From the NCBI GenBank assembly GCA_021805275.1, contig JAJZFQ010000130.1, positions 1 through 12,168 on the forward strand: DNA of 12,168 nucleotides, written 5' to 3'. Position 1 is the first letter of the stretch. Every line of letters begins with the position of its first letter. The notes beneath the pieces were generated by a model, which had not been told where the DNA came from, did no database searches, and worked only from the letters and a program-made list of their open reading frames with translations. Of the stretch, positions 1-6,796 are shown one piece after another. The DNA comes from Pseudomonadota bacterium (GTDB lineage Bacteria > Pseudomonadota > Gammaproteobacteria > Steroidobacterales > Steroidobacteraceae). Position numbers and translations under genes: made by a program.

Positions 1-1216
1 TCATGTAGAAATACGGCGCACCGGTCGTCAGATCGATCAACGGCTCCGTGTCCCGACCCGGCTCGGTGGCCATTTCGTTGTAAATCATCGCCAGGTACTG
101 CGGGTACTCGCTCGGCTGGCGAATGCCACTGCGAAACGAGAGCAGATCGCCCAGATACTGATTCATGCCCTCGTACACCCAGAGCAGATCCGTGCGCTGT
201 GGAATTTGGTAGTTATCCGTGATCAGGTCCCACGGCCGGCGGTATTTGCCGTTCCAGGAGTGCGAAAACTCATGCGGAACGAGATCCCCACCGATCAGTT
301 GCTGGTCAGGATCGGTCATGAAATCCGCCGCGGCGCGATCGTCACTCGACTGGTGATGCTCAATCCCGTCGTAACTGATCTGATTCGACATCGCGAGCAG
401 TGCGTGATAGTTGTACCAGTGCCGCGAGCCGTACAATGCGAACGCCTCATCCGGCAGGCGCTGGTATGCAGCCAGCAACTTGGCAGGCACATCGAGTTCC
501 TGCGGGGCATCGGCAAACATGTCGAGCCACATATGCGCACTGCCCTGATGCCACAATTGCACTTTGCGGTAGTAGCGCCCCATGAACAGCGGTGAGTCCC
601 CGACATAGGTCAAGGGCTCCTCGGCAAAATTGACTCGCTGCCCCACCCGACTCACCGTCGTGAGCGCGGTGCCGTATCCCCATCCCTTCGGCAGGATGAT
701 GCTCGCCCGCAGATAATAGTCGTGGTAATTGATGTCGTTTTGATAGAAAAACGCCCGTGTCCAGCAAATGGTGGCGAGGTCCGGCGTCGCCCGCTTGCTC
801 GTGCCGCCATTCAACAACATGGTGAATTGCACTCTGATCGAGCGCACCCCGGCGGGCACCGTCACGTGAAAGGCATACATGTCGACCTTGTCACGCCGCC
901 AGGTGAGCGCCTGCCCGCCGGCACTGACCGTGAGCTGAGAGATATCCGCCAGCACACCGGCCGGCGAGTGGTAGCCTGGAATCCATTTCGGATAGACGAA
1001 CGTAAACGGACCCGGCCGTACGGGAATGTGCAGCGTTGAGATTGCAATGCCGCGTGCGGCCATCCGCGCATCCAACACCAAGGTTTCCGGGTCGGCCTGG
1101 GTCGCATACGGCACCGCATCGGCGTTGGGCTGCGGGATTAGGCCGGCAGCGCCTGCTGCACCGCTGAGCCCAAGGAGCGCCACGACCCATACCGAATACA
1201 TCGATTTTCGCTTCAC
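1..1216 (-). CDS. M61 family metallopeptidase (glycyl aminopeptidase type), C-terminus cut by window edge
   Basis: Secreted or periplasmic zinc peptidase of family M61; 405 codons are visible and the C-terminal part, where this family normally carries a PDZ domain, lies beyond position 1. The zinc motif HEFSH is at residues 315-319, followed by SWNGK and RRP, close to the family pattern HEFxHSWNVKR. The likely third ligand is E349 in WVYEGMNQY. The conserved GIEHHQSS block is at 284-291. Residues about 30-200 match the beta-rich M61 N-terminal domain. The N-terminus (KRK, then a hydrophobic run ending Ala-Gly-Ala near residue 23) is a signal peptide. The GTG start at 1216 is chosen because AAGGAGA (1222-1228) lies 5 bases upstream; an ATG at codon 6 would remove the basic n-region and has no such site. 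It is divergent from the DUF1499 gene. Family assignment is firm; the physiological substrate is unknown. Confidence 0.9.
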   Translation of the reverse strand, partial: MKRKSMYSVWVVALLGLSGAAGAAGLIPQPNADAVPYATQADPETLVLDARMAARGIAISTLHIPVRPGPFTFVYPKWIPGYHSPAGVLADISQLTVSAGGQALTWRRDKVDMYAFHVTVPAGVRSIRVQFTMLLNGGTSKRATPDLATICWTRAFFYQNDINYHDYYLRASIILPKGWGYGTALTTVSRVGQRVNFAEEPLTYVGDSPLFMGRYYRKVQLWHQGSAHMWLDMFADAPQELDVPAKLLAAYQRLPDEAFALYGSRHWYNYHALLAMSNQISYDGIEHHQSSDDRAAADFMTDPDQQLIGGDLVPHEFSHSWNGKYRRPWDLITDNYQIPQRTDLLWVYEGMNQYLGDLLSFRSGIRQPSEYPQYLAMIYNEMATEPGRDTEPLIDLTTGAPYFYM

Positions 1217-1705
1217 AGTGATCTCCTTCCCCACGGCGACTCGCCGGCCGGTATTCCCCGGCGGCGACAAAGGCGAGCACTATGCAAGGTGCTCAATGGC
1301 CGATGCTCCCCGTCGATGGAAATTGCGATAGACCGTTCGTGCAGCACGACGATACGTGCTCGCCTCCCCGTACACCCGCTCCGGGAGGACTCAAAGTGTT
1401 CGATGCCACCGCTGCGGCACGTCGGCGCGTCGGTGCAACGCGCACCGCGTGACGGGTTTTAGCGGAGCCGGACGGCACGGGTCGTTACGAACCCGCACCC
1501 GACGGTTGCGGCCCGCGTGCGACAGGGCCATGATCAGCCCTACGCTGTGCGTCCATCGGCCGGTCAACGGGCGGGTGCGCGGCGGGCGGCTGCAGCGGAG
1601 CCATCGGGCCGATCCTCAAGCGTGACCTTCCTCGGCCGGGGAGGGCCGCTCAGGCGCCGGCCGACCCTCGAACAATGACCCCATACATCACGGGCAGGAG
1701 TGGGC
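1217..1705. other. Divergent intergenic region, no credible gene
   Basis: These 489 bases separate the start codons of the M61 and DUF1499 genes, so both promoters should be here, but I see no convincing -35/-10 pair. Visible structure: CGGTGC (1431-1436) and GCACCG (1442-1447) form a 6-bp hairpin with a 5-base loop, with TTTT following at 1457-1460. An 8-bp inverted repeat, TCGGCCGG (1632-1639) and CCGGCCGA (1657-1664), lies about 40 bases before the DUF1499 start. Short open frames here have Arg/Cys-rich, unnatural translations and no ribosome binding sites. Confidence 0.6.
1696..1700 (+). promoter_or_regulatory. Ribosome binding site AGGAG deciding the DUF1499 start
   Basis: AGGAG ends 5 bases before ATG at 1706. 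The in-frame GTG at 1700 overlaps the site itself and so cannot use it. This fixes the start at 1706. Confidence 0.65.
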
Positions 1706-2539
1706 ATGAGCAGTAATCTCTCCGGGGGCACTCGGGACACATCAGCGGGTCGTCCATCGACACCCCTGGGGCGGAACCTGCGTCGGGTGATCCCGCTGGT
1801 CCTCGGTCTCGCCGTACTGGCCCTCCTCGCCATCATCCTGCCCGGGCCGCTGTACCGGCTGCGCGCGGTCGGACTCGGGGCAGCCTTCGGACTCATTCGT
1901 TACGGCGCGTTCGGTGGCATGGCGGCCGTGGCGCTTGCGCTGCTCGCACTCCTCTGGTGCGCCGTCTCGAGAGCCTCGGTCCGACCCATCGCATTGAGCG
2001 TTCTCGCCCTCGTGTTGGGGGCCGTCGCCTGGGGCGTCCCCTACCTGTGGCTGAAGAAGGCCGAATCGGTCCCGGCCATTCACGACATCACGACCGACAC
2101 GCACAACCCGCCTCAGTTCCTACCCGACGTGATCGCTCTGCGTACCGCGGCGCATGCTGCGAATTCACCGGTTTACGGAGGATCTCGGATCGCGGCGTTG
2201 CAGCACCAGGCGTATCCGGACATTCGGCCGATGATCTTTCAGAAGCCCCCCGCTACGGTCTTCGCCGCGGCGCTGAGCACCGTGAGGAGCATGGGCTGGA
2301 CACTCGACTCGCAACATCCGCACACCGGAATCATCGAGGCGAGCAGTACGACGCTGTGGTTCGGGTTCACGGACGACGTGGTGATCCGGATCGAGCCGCA
2401 GCCGGACGGAACGCGCCTGGACATCCGCTCCGAATCGCGCATCGGGGGAAGCGACGTCGGGCGCAATGCGGCGCGAATCCGGCGCTTCCGCACTATGTTG
2501 TATCGCAAGCTCGGACTACCCGCACCGAAGGTGCCCTAG
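1706..2539 (+). CDS. Membrane protein with C-terminal DUF1499 domain
   Basis: A 277-residue inner-membrane protein of unknown function. A short polar N-terminus with RNLRR at 23-27 is followed by three hydrophobic segments at about 28-50, 58-88 and 94-116. The positive-inside rule suggests a cytoplasmic N-terminus and an extracytoplasmic C-terminal domain. From about residue 123 to the end it matches DUF1499: the hallmark IHDITTDT at 125-132 followed by NPP and F, then a domain with alternating hydrophobic strands and an Arg-rich helix near the C-terminus (IRRFRTMLYRKL). The start is ATG 1706 with AGGAG 5 bases upstream. The gene is followed by 611 bases without a gene, so it is probably monocistronic, and it is divergent from the M61 gene. 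Family membership is clear; no biochemical role can be named from the sequence. Confidence 0.88.
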   Translation: MSSNLSGGTRDTSAGRPSTPLGRNLRRVIPLVLGLAVLALLAIILPGPLYRLRAVGLGAAFGLIRYGAFGGMAAVALALLALLWCAVSRASVRPIALSVLALVLGAVAWGVPYLWLKKAESVPAIHDITTDTHNPPQFLPDVIALRTAAHAANSPVYGGSRIAALQHQAYPDIRPMIFQKPPATVFAAALSTVRSMGWTLDSQHPHTGIIEASSTTLWFGFTDDVVIRIEPQPDGTRLDIRSESRIGGSDVGRNAARIRRFRTMLYRKLGLPAPKVP

Positions 2540-3150
2540 CATGCTCTACCCCGAGGCAACCGCGCCTGAGTAAAGAACTCCGCGGCTGAGGAACCTCCGA
2601 CGCGCTCGCGGCACACCGCGGAAGCTGCGCCGATCGCAGGCACCGCAGGGCTCCCGCGGCAGCCGCGCGAACGGGACGGCATTGTTCCGCACTGACACAA
2701 GGGGCGCGGGCGAAATTAATGTCACCCCTCGGAATCTGCCTGTGCACCGCGCAAATGCGCCGACTGACCCCGGCATCCGCCGCGAGGCCGTTGTGGATCG
2801 GGTCATCCTCTGGTTGGTCAGAATGACGTCCGAATACTCCCGCTTCGGTATGCGTGCCACATGGGTCGTGCAACGGGCGTTCGAACCGCTCCGATTGCGC
2901 TACGCCTCGGTCTGCCGCCCGAGCGGCGGTAGCGGCCACCCGGCCGGCACCGCGGTGCACCTTCGGCGATGTTATTCGGCCTAGCGGCATACGCATTGGC
3001 ACGACTCTGAACGGGTGCACACCCTCGTTGCGCTCTGCATGCGCGGTCATTCCATGCTTCGCGCGACGTGCGGCGGCGAACACAGCAATGGTATAGTTCA
3101 GGGCAATCGGCCATGAGGCTGACGTCGGCAAAGCGAAGAATAAGGGAGCC
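2540..3150. other. 611-base intergenic region without a supported gene
   Basis: Both neighbours read rightward, so this holds the 3' end of the DUF1499 transcript and the promoter of the S41 gene. Translations in all frames are Arg/Ala/Pro-rich without motifs, and none has a credible ribosome binding site. One perfect 12-base palindrome, GCACCGCGGTGC, lies at 2947-2958. A -10-like TATAGT lies at 3092-3097. No tRNA, insertion sequence or clear terminator was found. The length could reflect a decayed gene, but I recognise no remnant. Confidence 0.55.
3092..3097 (+). promoter_or_regulatory. Candidate -10 element (TATAGT) for the S41 protease gene
   Basis: TATAGT matches the sigma-70 -10 consensus at 5 of 6 positions and would give a leader of about 47 bases before ATG 3151. 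No recognisable -35 lies 16-18 bases upstream, so the assignment is weak. Confidence 0.3.
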
Positions 3151-4785
3151 ATGATGCGTTCAGGACACGCACTGCGCGGATTTCTGGTCGGCGCCGCCCT
3201 ACTCATGCTCGCCGGCTGTGGCGGCGGTGGTGGCACACAGGCGAGTGCCGCCTCTGCCTCGCACAGCACTACTGCCACGAGTTCGGACGGCTGGACCCCT
3301 GGAATCTATCCACCGGTCTCCGACTATGCCGAGCGCTGCGCCGTTCCGCGCACCGGTACCGATCCCTACACGGGCAAGACTTATCCCGATGTACCCGGAA
3401 CGGTCACCGATCAGAATAACTGGCTGCGCTCCTGGACACATGCGCTCTACTATTGGTACAGCGAGGTGCCGGATCTCGACCCGGGGCTGTACAGTACCGC
3501 CCAGTATTTCGATCTGATGAAGACCTCTCAGACGGACGCCAGCGGCGCGCCGAAAGACCGATTCCACTTCTCATATCCCACCGCAACCTGGGAGGCCATG
3601 GAACAGGGCACGTCTGTCGGCTATGGCGTTCAATGGGCCGTAGTGAACGCCGCCCCGCCGCGCAAGATCATGGTCGCCTACACTGAACCGGGCACGCCGG
3701 CGGCGAGCGCGCCGGCCAATCTGGTGCGCGGGGCGCAATTGCTCACCGTCGACGGTGTGGATGTGGTCAACGGCAACACGGCGAGCGATATCAACACCAT
3801 CAATGCGGGACTTATCCCGACGAAAGACGGTGAAACGCACAGCTTCACGGTACTCGATCCAGGTTCGAGCACCCCACGCACGTTCACGATGCAGGCGCAG
3901 AACATCACCGACCAACCTGTGCTCCTGGTCAAGACGCTGGCCACTCCCGCCGGCACGGTCGGCTACATTCTGTACAACGATCAGGTCGACATGTCGGCCG
4001 AGTCCGAATTGATTCAGGCCATCAACACGCTCAAGGCGGACGGTATCAGCCACCTGGTGCTGGATTTGCGCTACAACGGCGGCGGATTACTCGGATTGGC
4101 TAGCGAGCTCGCTTACATGATCGCCGGTCCGACACAGACCGCCGGCGAGACGTTCTACGTGCAGAACTTCAACAACCAGTATCCCACGACTAACCCCATC
4201 ACCGGCACCGCGATCACGCCACTGCCGTTTCTTGACACGACGCAAGGTTACTCGGTCACCGCCGGACAGGCGCTACCGACACTCAATTTGTCAAGCGTTT
4301 ACGTACTCACCAGCGCCGATACTTGCTCGGCGAGCGAAGCGATCATCAATGGCTTGCGCGGCGTCGGCGTGGAGGTCTATCAGTTCGGCTCGACGACCTG
4401 TGGCAAGCCCTATGGTTTTTATCCGCAGGACAACTGCGGTACAACGTACTTCTCCATAGAGTTCAAGGGAGTCAATGCGCGCGGATTCGGGGATTTCGGT
4501 GACGGTTTCTCGCCGCAGAACACGGCTTCCTTCCCCGGTGTGACGCTGCCCGGCTGCTCCGTGGCCGATGATTTCTCTCATGCGCTCGGTGATCCAAGTG
4601 AAGCGATCTTGAGCGCGGCGCTCGCATACATGGCCGATCCATCGAGCAGCGTGTGCCCTGCGCCCACCGGCGGCGGCTCCCCGGCGCTGCAGACGAAGCA
4701 AATGAGTCCCGCCCGCATTCGGGTTCGTTCACCGCTGCGCAAGATGCTGATCTTGCCGAATACGCCGCATGAACCGCGACCCTGA
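3151..4785 (+). CDS. S41 family (CtpA-like) peptidase, lipoprotein
   Basis: Predicted envelope serine protease, 544 residues. The N-terminus is a lipoprotein signal with lipobox LAGC at 20-23 (lipidated C23), followed by a Gly/Ala/Ser/Thr linker to about residue 47. A PDZ-like module spans about 157-215 (GYGVQW at 157-162; RGAQLLTVDGVDV at 193-205). The S41 core spans about 255-495: DLRYNGGG at 305-312, catalytic Ser S395 within SASE (393-396), and catalytic Lys K419 within CGKPYG (417-422). The 24-residue Ser-Lys gap is typical of tail-specific proteases. Mature cysteines C63, C392, C417, C429, C469 and C502 make an even set of six, two of them beside the catalytic residues. The start is ATG 3151; AAGGGAG (3142-3148) is only 2 bases from it and 5 from the second ATG (3154), so 3154 may be the true start. 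The ending is basic and Pro-rich. It stands alone between gene-poor regions. The substrate is unknown. Confidence 0.9.
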   Translation: MMRSGHALRGFLVGAALLMLAGCGGGGGTQASAASASHSTTATSSDGWTPGIYPPVSDYAERCAVPRTGTDPYTGKTYPDVPGTVTDQNNWLRSWTHALYYWYSEVPDLDPGLYSTAQYFDLMKTSQTDASGAPKDRFHFSYPTATWEAMEQGTSVGYGVQWAVVNAAPPRKIMVAYTEPGTPAASAPANLVRGAQLLTVDGVDVVNGNTASDINTINAGLIPTKDGETHSFTVLDPGSSTPRTFTMQAQNITDQPVLLVKTLATPAGTVGYILYNDQVDMSAESELIQAINTLKADGISHLVLDLRYNGGGLLGLASELAYMIAGPTQTAGETFYVQNFNNQYPTTNPITGTAITPLPFLDTTQGYSVTAGQALPTLNLSSVYVLTSADTCSASEAIINGLRGVGVEVYQFGSTTCGKPYGFYPQDNCGTTYFSIEFKGVNARGFGDFGDGFSPQNTASFPGVTLPGCSVADDFSHALGDPSEAILSAALAYMADPSSSVCPAPTGGGSPALQTKQMSPARIRVRSPLRKMLILPNTPHEPRP

Positions 4786-4875
4786 CGGGCACCATCAATG
4801 CCCCCGGTGGGTACACCGTCGCAGATGCACCGTGGGATAGGACACGCGCGTCATCGTCGCAGCCGGTCGCAGCGA

Positions 4876-4894
4876 GGGGTATGCGGCATACCCC
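4876..4894. repeat. 19-base near-perfect palindrome between convergent genes
   Basis: GGGGTATGC, one central G, then GCATACCCC: nine-base arms matching perfectly around one base. As RNA it would form an 8-bp stem with a CGG loop. It lies 91 bases after the S41 stop codon. No T-tract follows, so it is not a standard intrinsic terminator. It could be a terminator-like hairpin or a dyad for a DNA-binding protein. Confidence 0.55.
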
Positions 4895-5160
4895 CTGGAG
4901 CCACGGGGGATTTGGGGACTATTCGATCCCCACCGCTCGCGAACGTGACCGGTGTCAATCGCATCGCTCTCGACCCGACCGAGTTCCGAGCGGCACTGCC
5001 GCCGCAATCCGACCTGCTGATCGAGGATCCAGGCCTGAAGCGCCTCGAGCCGCATCAAACGGTGGCGATGGGGCTCAAATGCGCTGCCGACAGCGTGGCG
5101 GGACGCTTGTGGCCGATGGGCGCGAACCGGGGCCGAGCGCTTCTGCGGTGTCATGCCATC

Positions 5161-5185
5161 GTGAGCCGACCCCTAGCCGGCTCAC
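5161..5185. repeat. 8-bp inverted repeat, 9-base loop
   Basis: GTGAGCCG (5161-5168) pairs perfectly with CGGCTCAC (5178-5185). A second small hairpin (5188-5200) follows within 3 bases. Because it sits in a convergent interval it may serve as a bidirectional transcription-stop structure. There is no U-run on either side, and the role is inferred. Confidence 0.4.
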
Positions 5186-5321
5186 TCCGACTCGCAGTCG
5201 ACCTTCCCGAATGCGGCGGGGAGGTGGCCACCAACAGCCGAACGCCGCCCGCACGACAGGCCGGCCCGGCCGCCGCGGCTTCCCCCTGAGACCTCCAGCG
5301 GCCCGCCATACTCCGAGTGCG

Positions 5322-5350
5322 GCGTGGCGGCCCGCTACGCCGAGCCACGC
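5322..5350 (-). terminator. Candidate hairpin terminator of the DUF2332 gene
   Basis: GCGTGGC (5322-5328) and GCCACGC (5344-5350) form a perfect 7-bp stem. GGC (5329-5331) and GCC (5339-5341) extend it by three pairs past a 2-base bulge. Read on the minus strand it begins two bases after the stop codon (5352-5354). No U-tract follows, so termination would be imperfect or assisted. Confidence 0.4.
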
Positions 5351-5351
5351 T

Positions 5352-6455
5352 TCATTCTCCCCAGTGGACCCAGGCACCGTGCGGATGGACTCGGGCAAGC
5401 AGCTCATCCGCCCCCCCCGGCCAAAGCGTCAGACGCAGCGCCGCGGGCTGATCGCGGCCGAGCAGTTCCAGGCGCAGCCAGGCGAGTGGTCGCTCCATCG
5501 ATGCCTCGGCAGCGATCCTCGTCACATACGCCGTGATCTGCTCCTGGGCAGCCGGGGCCAAATAGCTCCAGAAGATGCTGTGAAAAACGACCCGCGTGAC
5601 ATACGGCTCGCTCGCCGACGGCAGAACCGACGCGAGCCATTGCTGCGCGTCGCAGGCCTCGACGCGGATCGGCGCCGTCTGCATGGCGCCAATCGCAGCG
5701 TCGAGGCGCTCAAGACGTTCGCGTTGATCCGCCCAGACATAGGCCTTTAAACGCTCGCACTGCGACAGATCGGTCACGTCCAAGGGGTGACGGTCGCAGC
5801 CGCGGCGTGAATGGATCAGCAGTGGTGCATCCAGCGGTGGCAAAGGGCCGCTCCAGCCGCAGGCGACCATCACCTCCGCACTGCCCGCACGGGCGCCCGA
5901 ACCCGGTGTGTCGCTCCGCCATGGCGTGTCGCCGAACCGGTACGCATACCGGTCGGCAATGACGTTCAGCCCAGCGCTGGCGCCGAGTTCAAAGAGGCTC
6001 AGCGGATACCCGGTGCGCGCTGCGATTTCCAACCAACCGGCCACCAGCGGCGCGGCGCGGCCGACTTCATTGGTCTGCGGCGGATGACGCAGGAACTCCC
6101 GTACGAAAGCGCCGTTCTCGCCCAGTGCCGAGCGCACCGCCGCGAGCAGCCGCGGCGGATCGGCAAGAGGGTGCGGCGGGTAGAGCGCGGCGAGTGCAGG
6201 CACCCGGCCAGCACGCACCAGCGCATGCAACGCCCCAGCGAGGCGCAGCGGCAGCGAATCAGCGCATGGGCTCGGATCACCTCGCCACGCCAGGATCGAC
6301 CGTTCGAGCTCGTTCGTCGAATCGACTCCATCGGCCAGAACGCGGCAGAGCAAGGCCGTCAACGGGGAGCCGAGCCGCTCGCAAAATCCTGCCTGCGCTA
6401 AAAAGGCGTCGCGCACACCAGTCGCGGTGCCGGACTCAGATCTGCTCTGGGACAT
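5352..6455 (-). CDS. DUF2332 family protein
   Basis: A soluble, probably cytoplasmic protein of 367 residues with no signal peptide or membrane segment. It carries the marks of DUF2332: QTNEVGRAA at 127-135, the glycine-rich block LFELGASAGLN at 154-164 followed by DRYAYRFG, and the C-terminal PHGAWVHWGE. The ELGASAGLN stretch resembles motif I of Rossmann-type SAM-dependent methyltransferases, but no reaction is established for the family as far as I know, so methyltransfer is only a suggestion. The start is uncertain. ATG 6455 has AAGGGA (6468-6473) 12 bases upstream. An in-frame GTG at 6467 directly abuts that site, so it is unlikely. The gene is divergent from the TonB receptor gene, sharing the 341-base region 6456-6796, and convergent with the S41 gene. 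A hairpin begins two bases after its stop. Confidence 0.87.
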   Translation of the reverse strand: MSQSRSESGTATGVRDAFLAQAGFCERLGSPLTALLCRVLADGVDSTNELERSILAWRGDPSPCADSLPLRLAGALHALVRAGRVPALAALYPPHPLADPPRLLAAVRSALGENGAFVREFLRHPPQTNEVGRAAPLVAGWLEIAARTGYPLSLFELGASAGLNVIADRYAYRFGDTPWRSDTPGSGARAGSAEVMVACGWSGPLPPLDAPLLIHSRRGCDRHPLDVTDLSQCERLKAYVWADQRERLERLDAAIGAMQTAPIRVEACDAQQWLASVLPSASEPYVTRVVFHSIFWSYLAPAAQEQITAYVTRIAAEASMERPLAWLRLELLGRDQPAALRLTLWPGGADELLARVHPHGAWVHWGE

Positions 6456-6662
6456 CTGAACGAGCACTCCCTTGGTTCAACGACCCGGGCAGTCGGTTAC
6501 AGGGTGCGGCCGCTGCACATGCCGCATCAGCTGCGCAACTCGTCCATCACACGCCGCAACATGATCTTTGCCGCGGAACGACTTCCAAGGATACCCCAAT
6601 TCACACACCCCGACACCCCAACCGGTCACCGGCCCCCCCTCTCTTTAGCCCCATTCGTGCAT

Positions 6663-6679
6663 TGCAGATGACGTCTGCA
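6663..6679. promoter_or_regulatory. Candidate operator dyad TGCAGA-N5-TCTGCA
   Basis: Perfect six-base inverted arms around TGACG, 17 bases in all, lying just upstream of the PHO-box-like repeats and about 45 bases before the -10 element. The size suits a homodimeric regulator. No regulator gene is in the window, so the binding protein is unknown. Confidence 0.4.
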
Positions 6680-6684
6680 CAGAA

Positions 6685-6713
6685 GTGACACCGATCCGTC
6701 ACCGGACCGTCAC
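6685..6713 (+). promoter_or_regulatory. PHO-box-like triple direct repeat (candidate PhoB site)
   Basis: Three 7-mers start exactly 11 bases apart: GTGACAC (6685-6691), CCGTCAC (6696-6702) and CCGTCAC (6707-6713), with 4-base spacers CGAT and CGGA. Against the PhoB half-site CTGTCAC/T they match at 5, 6 and 6 of 7 positions, and the 7+4 layout is that of the classical PHO box. The last repeat ends 11 bases before TATAGT, where a PHO box replaces the -35. An alternative reading is the dyad GTGAC-N8-GTCAC (6685-6702) for another regulator. Confidence 0.5.
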
Positions 6714-6724
6714 ACAGCGCTGCC

Positions 6725-6730
6725 TATAGT
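6725..6730 (+). promoter_or_regulatory. -10 element (TATAGT) of the TonB receptor promoter
   Basis: It matches TATAAT at 5 of 6 positions. The -35 position 16-17 bases upstream reads CGGACC or CCGGAC, a poor match to TTGACA, which points to an activator-dependent promoter. Transcription would begin near 6737, giving a leader of about 60 bases. Confidence 0.5.
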
Positions 6731-6783
6731 CGCGGCCATCGAGTTGCACCAACTCTCCATCCTCTATTTCAGATCGGACGTTC

Positions 6784-6788
6784 GGGGA
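6784..6788 (+). promoter_or_regulatory. Ribosome binding site GGGGA supporting the TTG start
   Basis: GGGGA ends 8 bases before TTG 6797. There is no ATG or GTG nearby in frame upstream. The next ATG (codon 12) would cut the signal peptide in half, so this site supports TTG. Confidence 0.55.
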
Positions 6789-6796
6789 ATATACAC

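Larger units (their letters stand above)
4786..5351. other. Convergent intergenic region rich in inverted repeats
   Basis: The S41 gene (plus) and the DUF2332 gene (minus) point into these 566 bases, so transcription should end here from both sides. Besides the palindrome at 4876-4894 and the hairpins at 5161-5185 and 5322-5350 listed separately, there are smaller ones: GGGGAT (4906-4911) with ATCCCC (4926-4931), CGCTG/CAGCG (5082-5095), and CGACT/AGTCG with a CGC loop (5188-5200). Open frames crossing the region have no ribosome binding sites and no recognisable domains. Confidence 0.6.
6456..6796. other. Divergent regulatory region between DUF2332 and the TonB receptor
   Basis: These 341 bases separate two divergent start codons. 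The half nearest the receptor holds the organised sites listed separately: a dyad at 6663-6679, PHO-box-like repeats at 6685-6713, TATAGT at 6725-6730 and a GGGGA ribosome site. The half nearest DUF2332 contains a C-rich tract (about 6633-6639) and an additional GTCACCGG (6625-6632) identical to 6698-6705. No gene is supported. Confidence 0.65.

Noticed and set aside
1427..1460. Hairpin followed by TTTT as an intrinsic terminator
   Set aside because: The T-run lies about 10 bases after the stem and no gene reads into this divergent region, so a terminator role is not supported.
2870..2900. tRNA-like T-arm: a GTTCGAAC-centred stem-loop
   Set aside because: The five-base stem can pair, but no matching acceptor stem, anticodon arm or D-arm lies at the required distance on either strand.
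2493..3278. 261-codon minus-strand open frame across the DUF1499/S41 gap
   Set aside because: It overlaps the coding ends of both well-supported neighbours, has an Arg/Ala/Pro-rich composition typical of antisense frames in GC-rich DNA, no domain I recognise, and no ribosome binding site.
4798..5289. 163-codon plus-strand open frame and an opposing minus frame (4795-5154) in the convergent gap
   Set aside because: Parts read almost like protein, but neither has a ribosome binding site, a family motif or conserved pattern I can name, and the interval is full of inverted repeats. A decayed gene cannot be excluded.
4881..5750. 289-codon plus-strand open frame running into the DUF2332 gene
   Set aside because: It lies antisense to about 400 bases of the clear DUF2332 gene; its translation is rich in Arg, Pro and His without domain motifs.
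6465..6467. GTG at 6467 as the DUF2332 start
   Set aside because: It directly abuts the AAGGGA sequence, leaving no spacing for a ribosome; ATG 6455 is preferred although its 12-base spacing is long.
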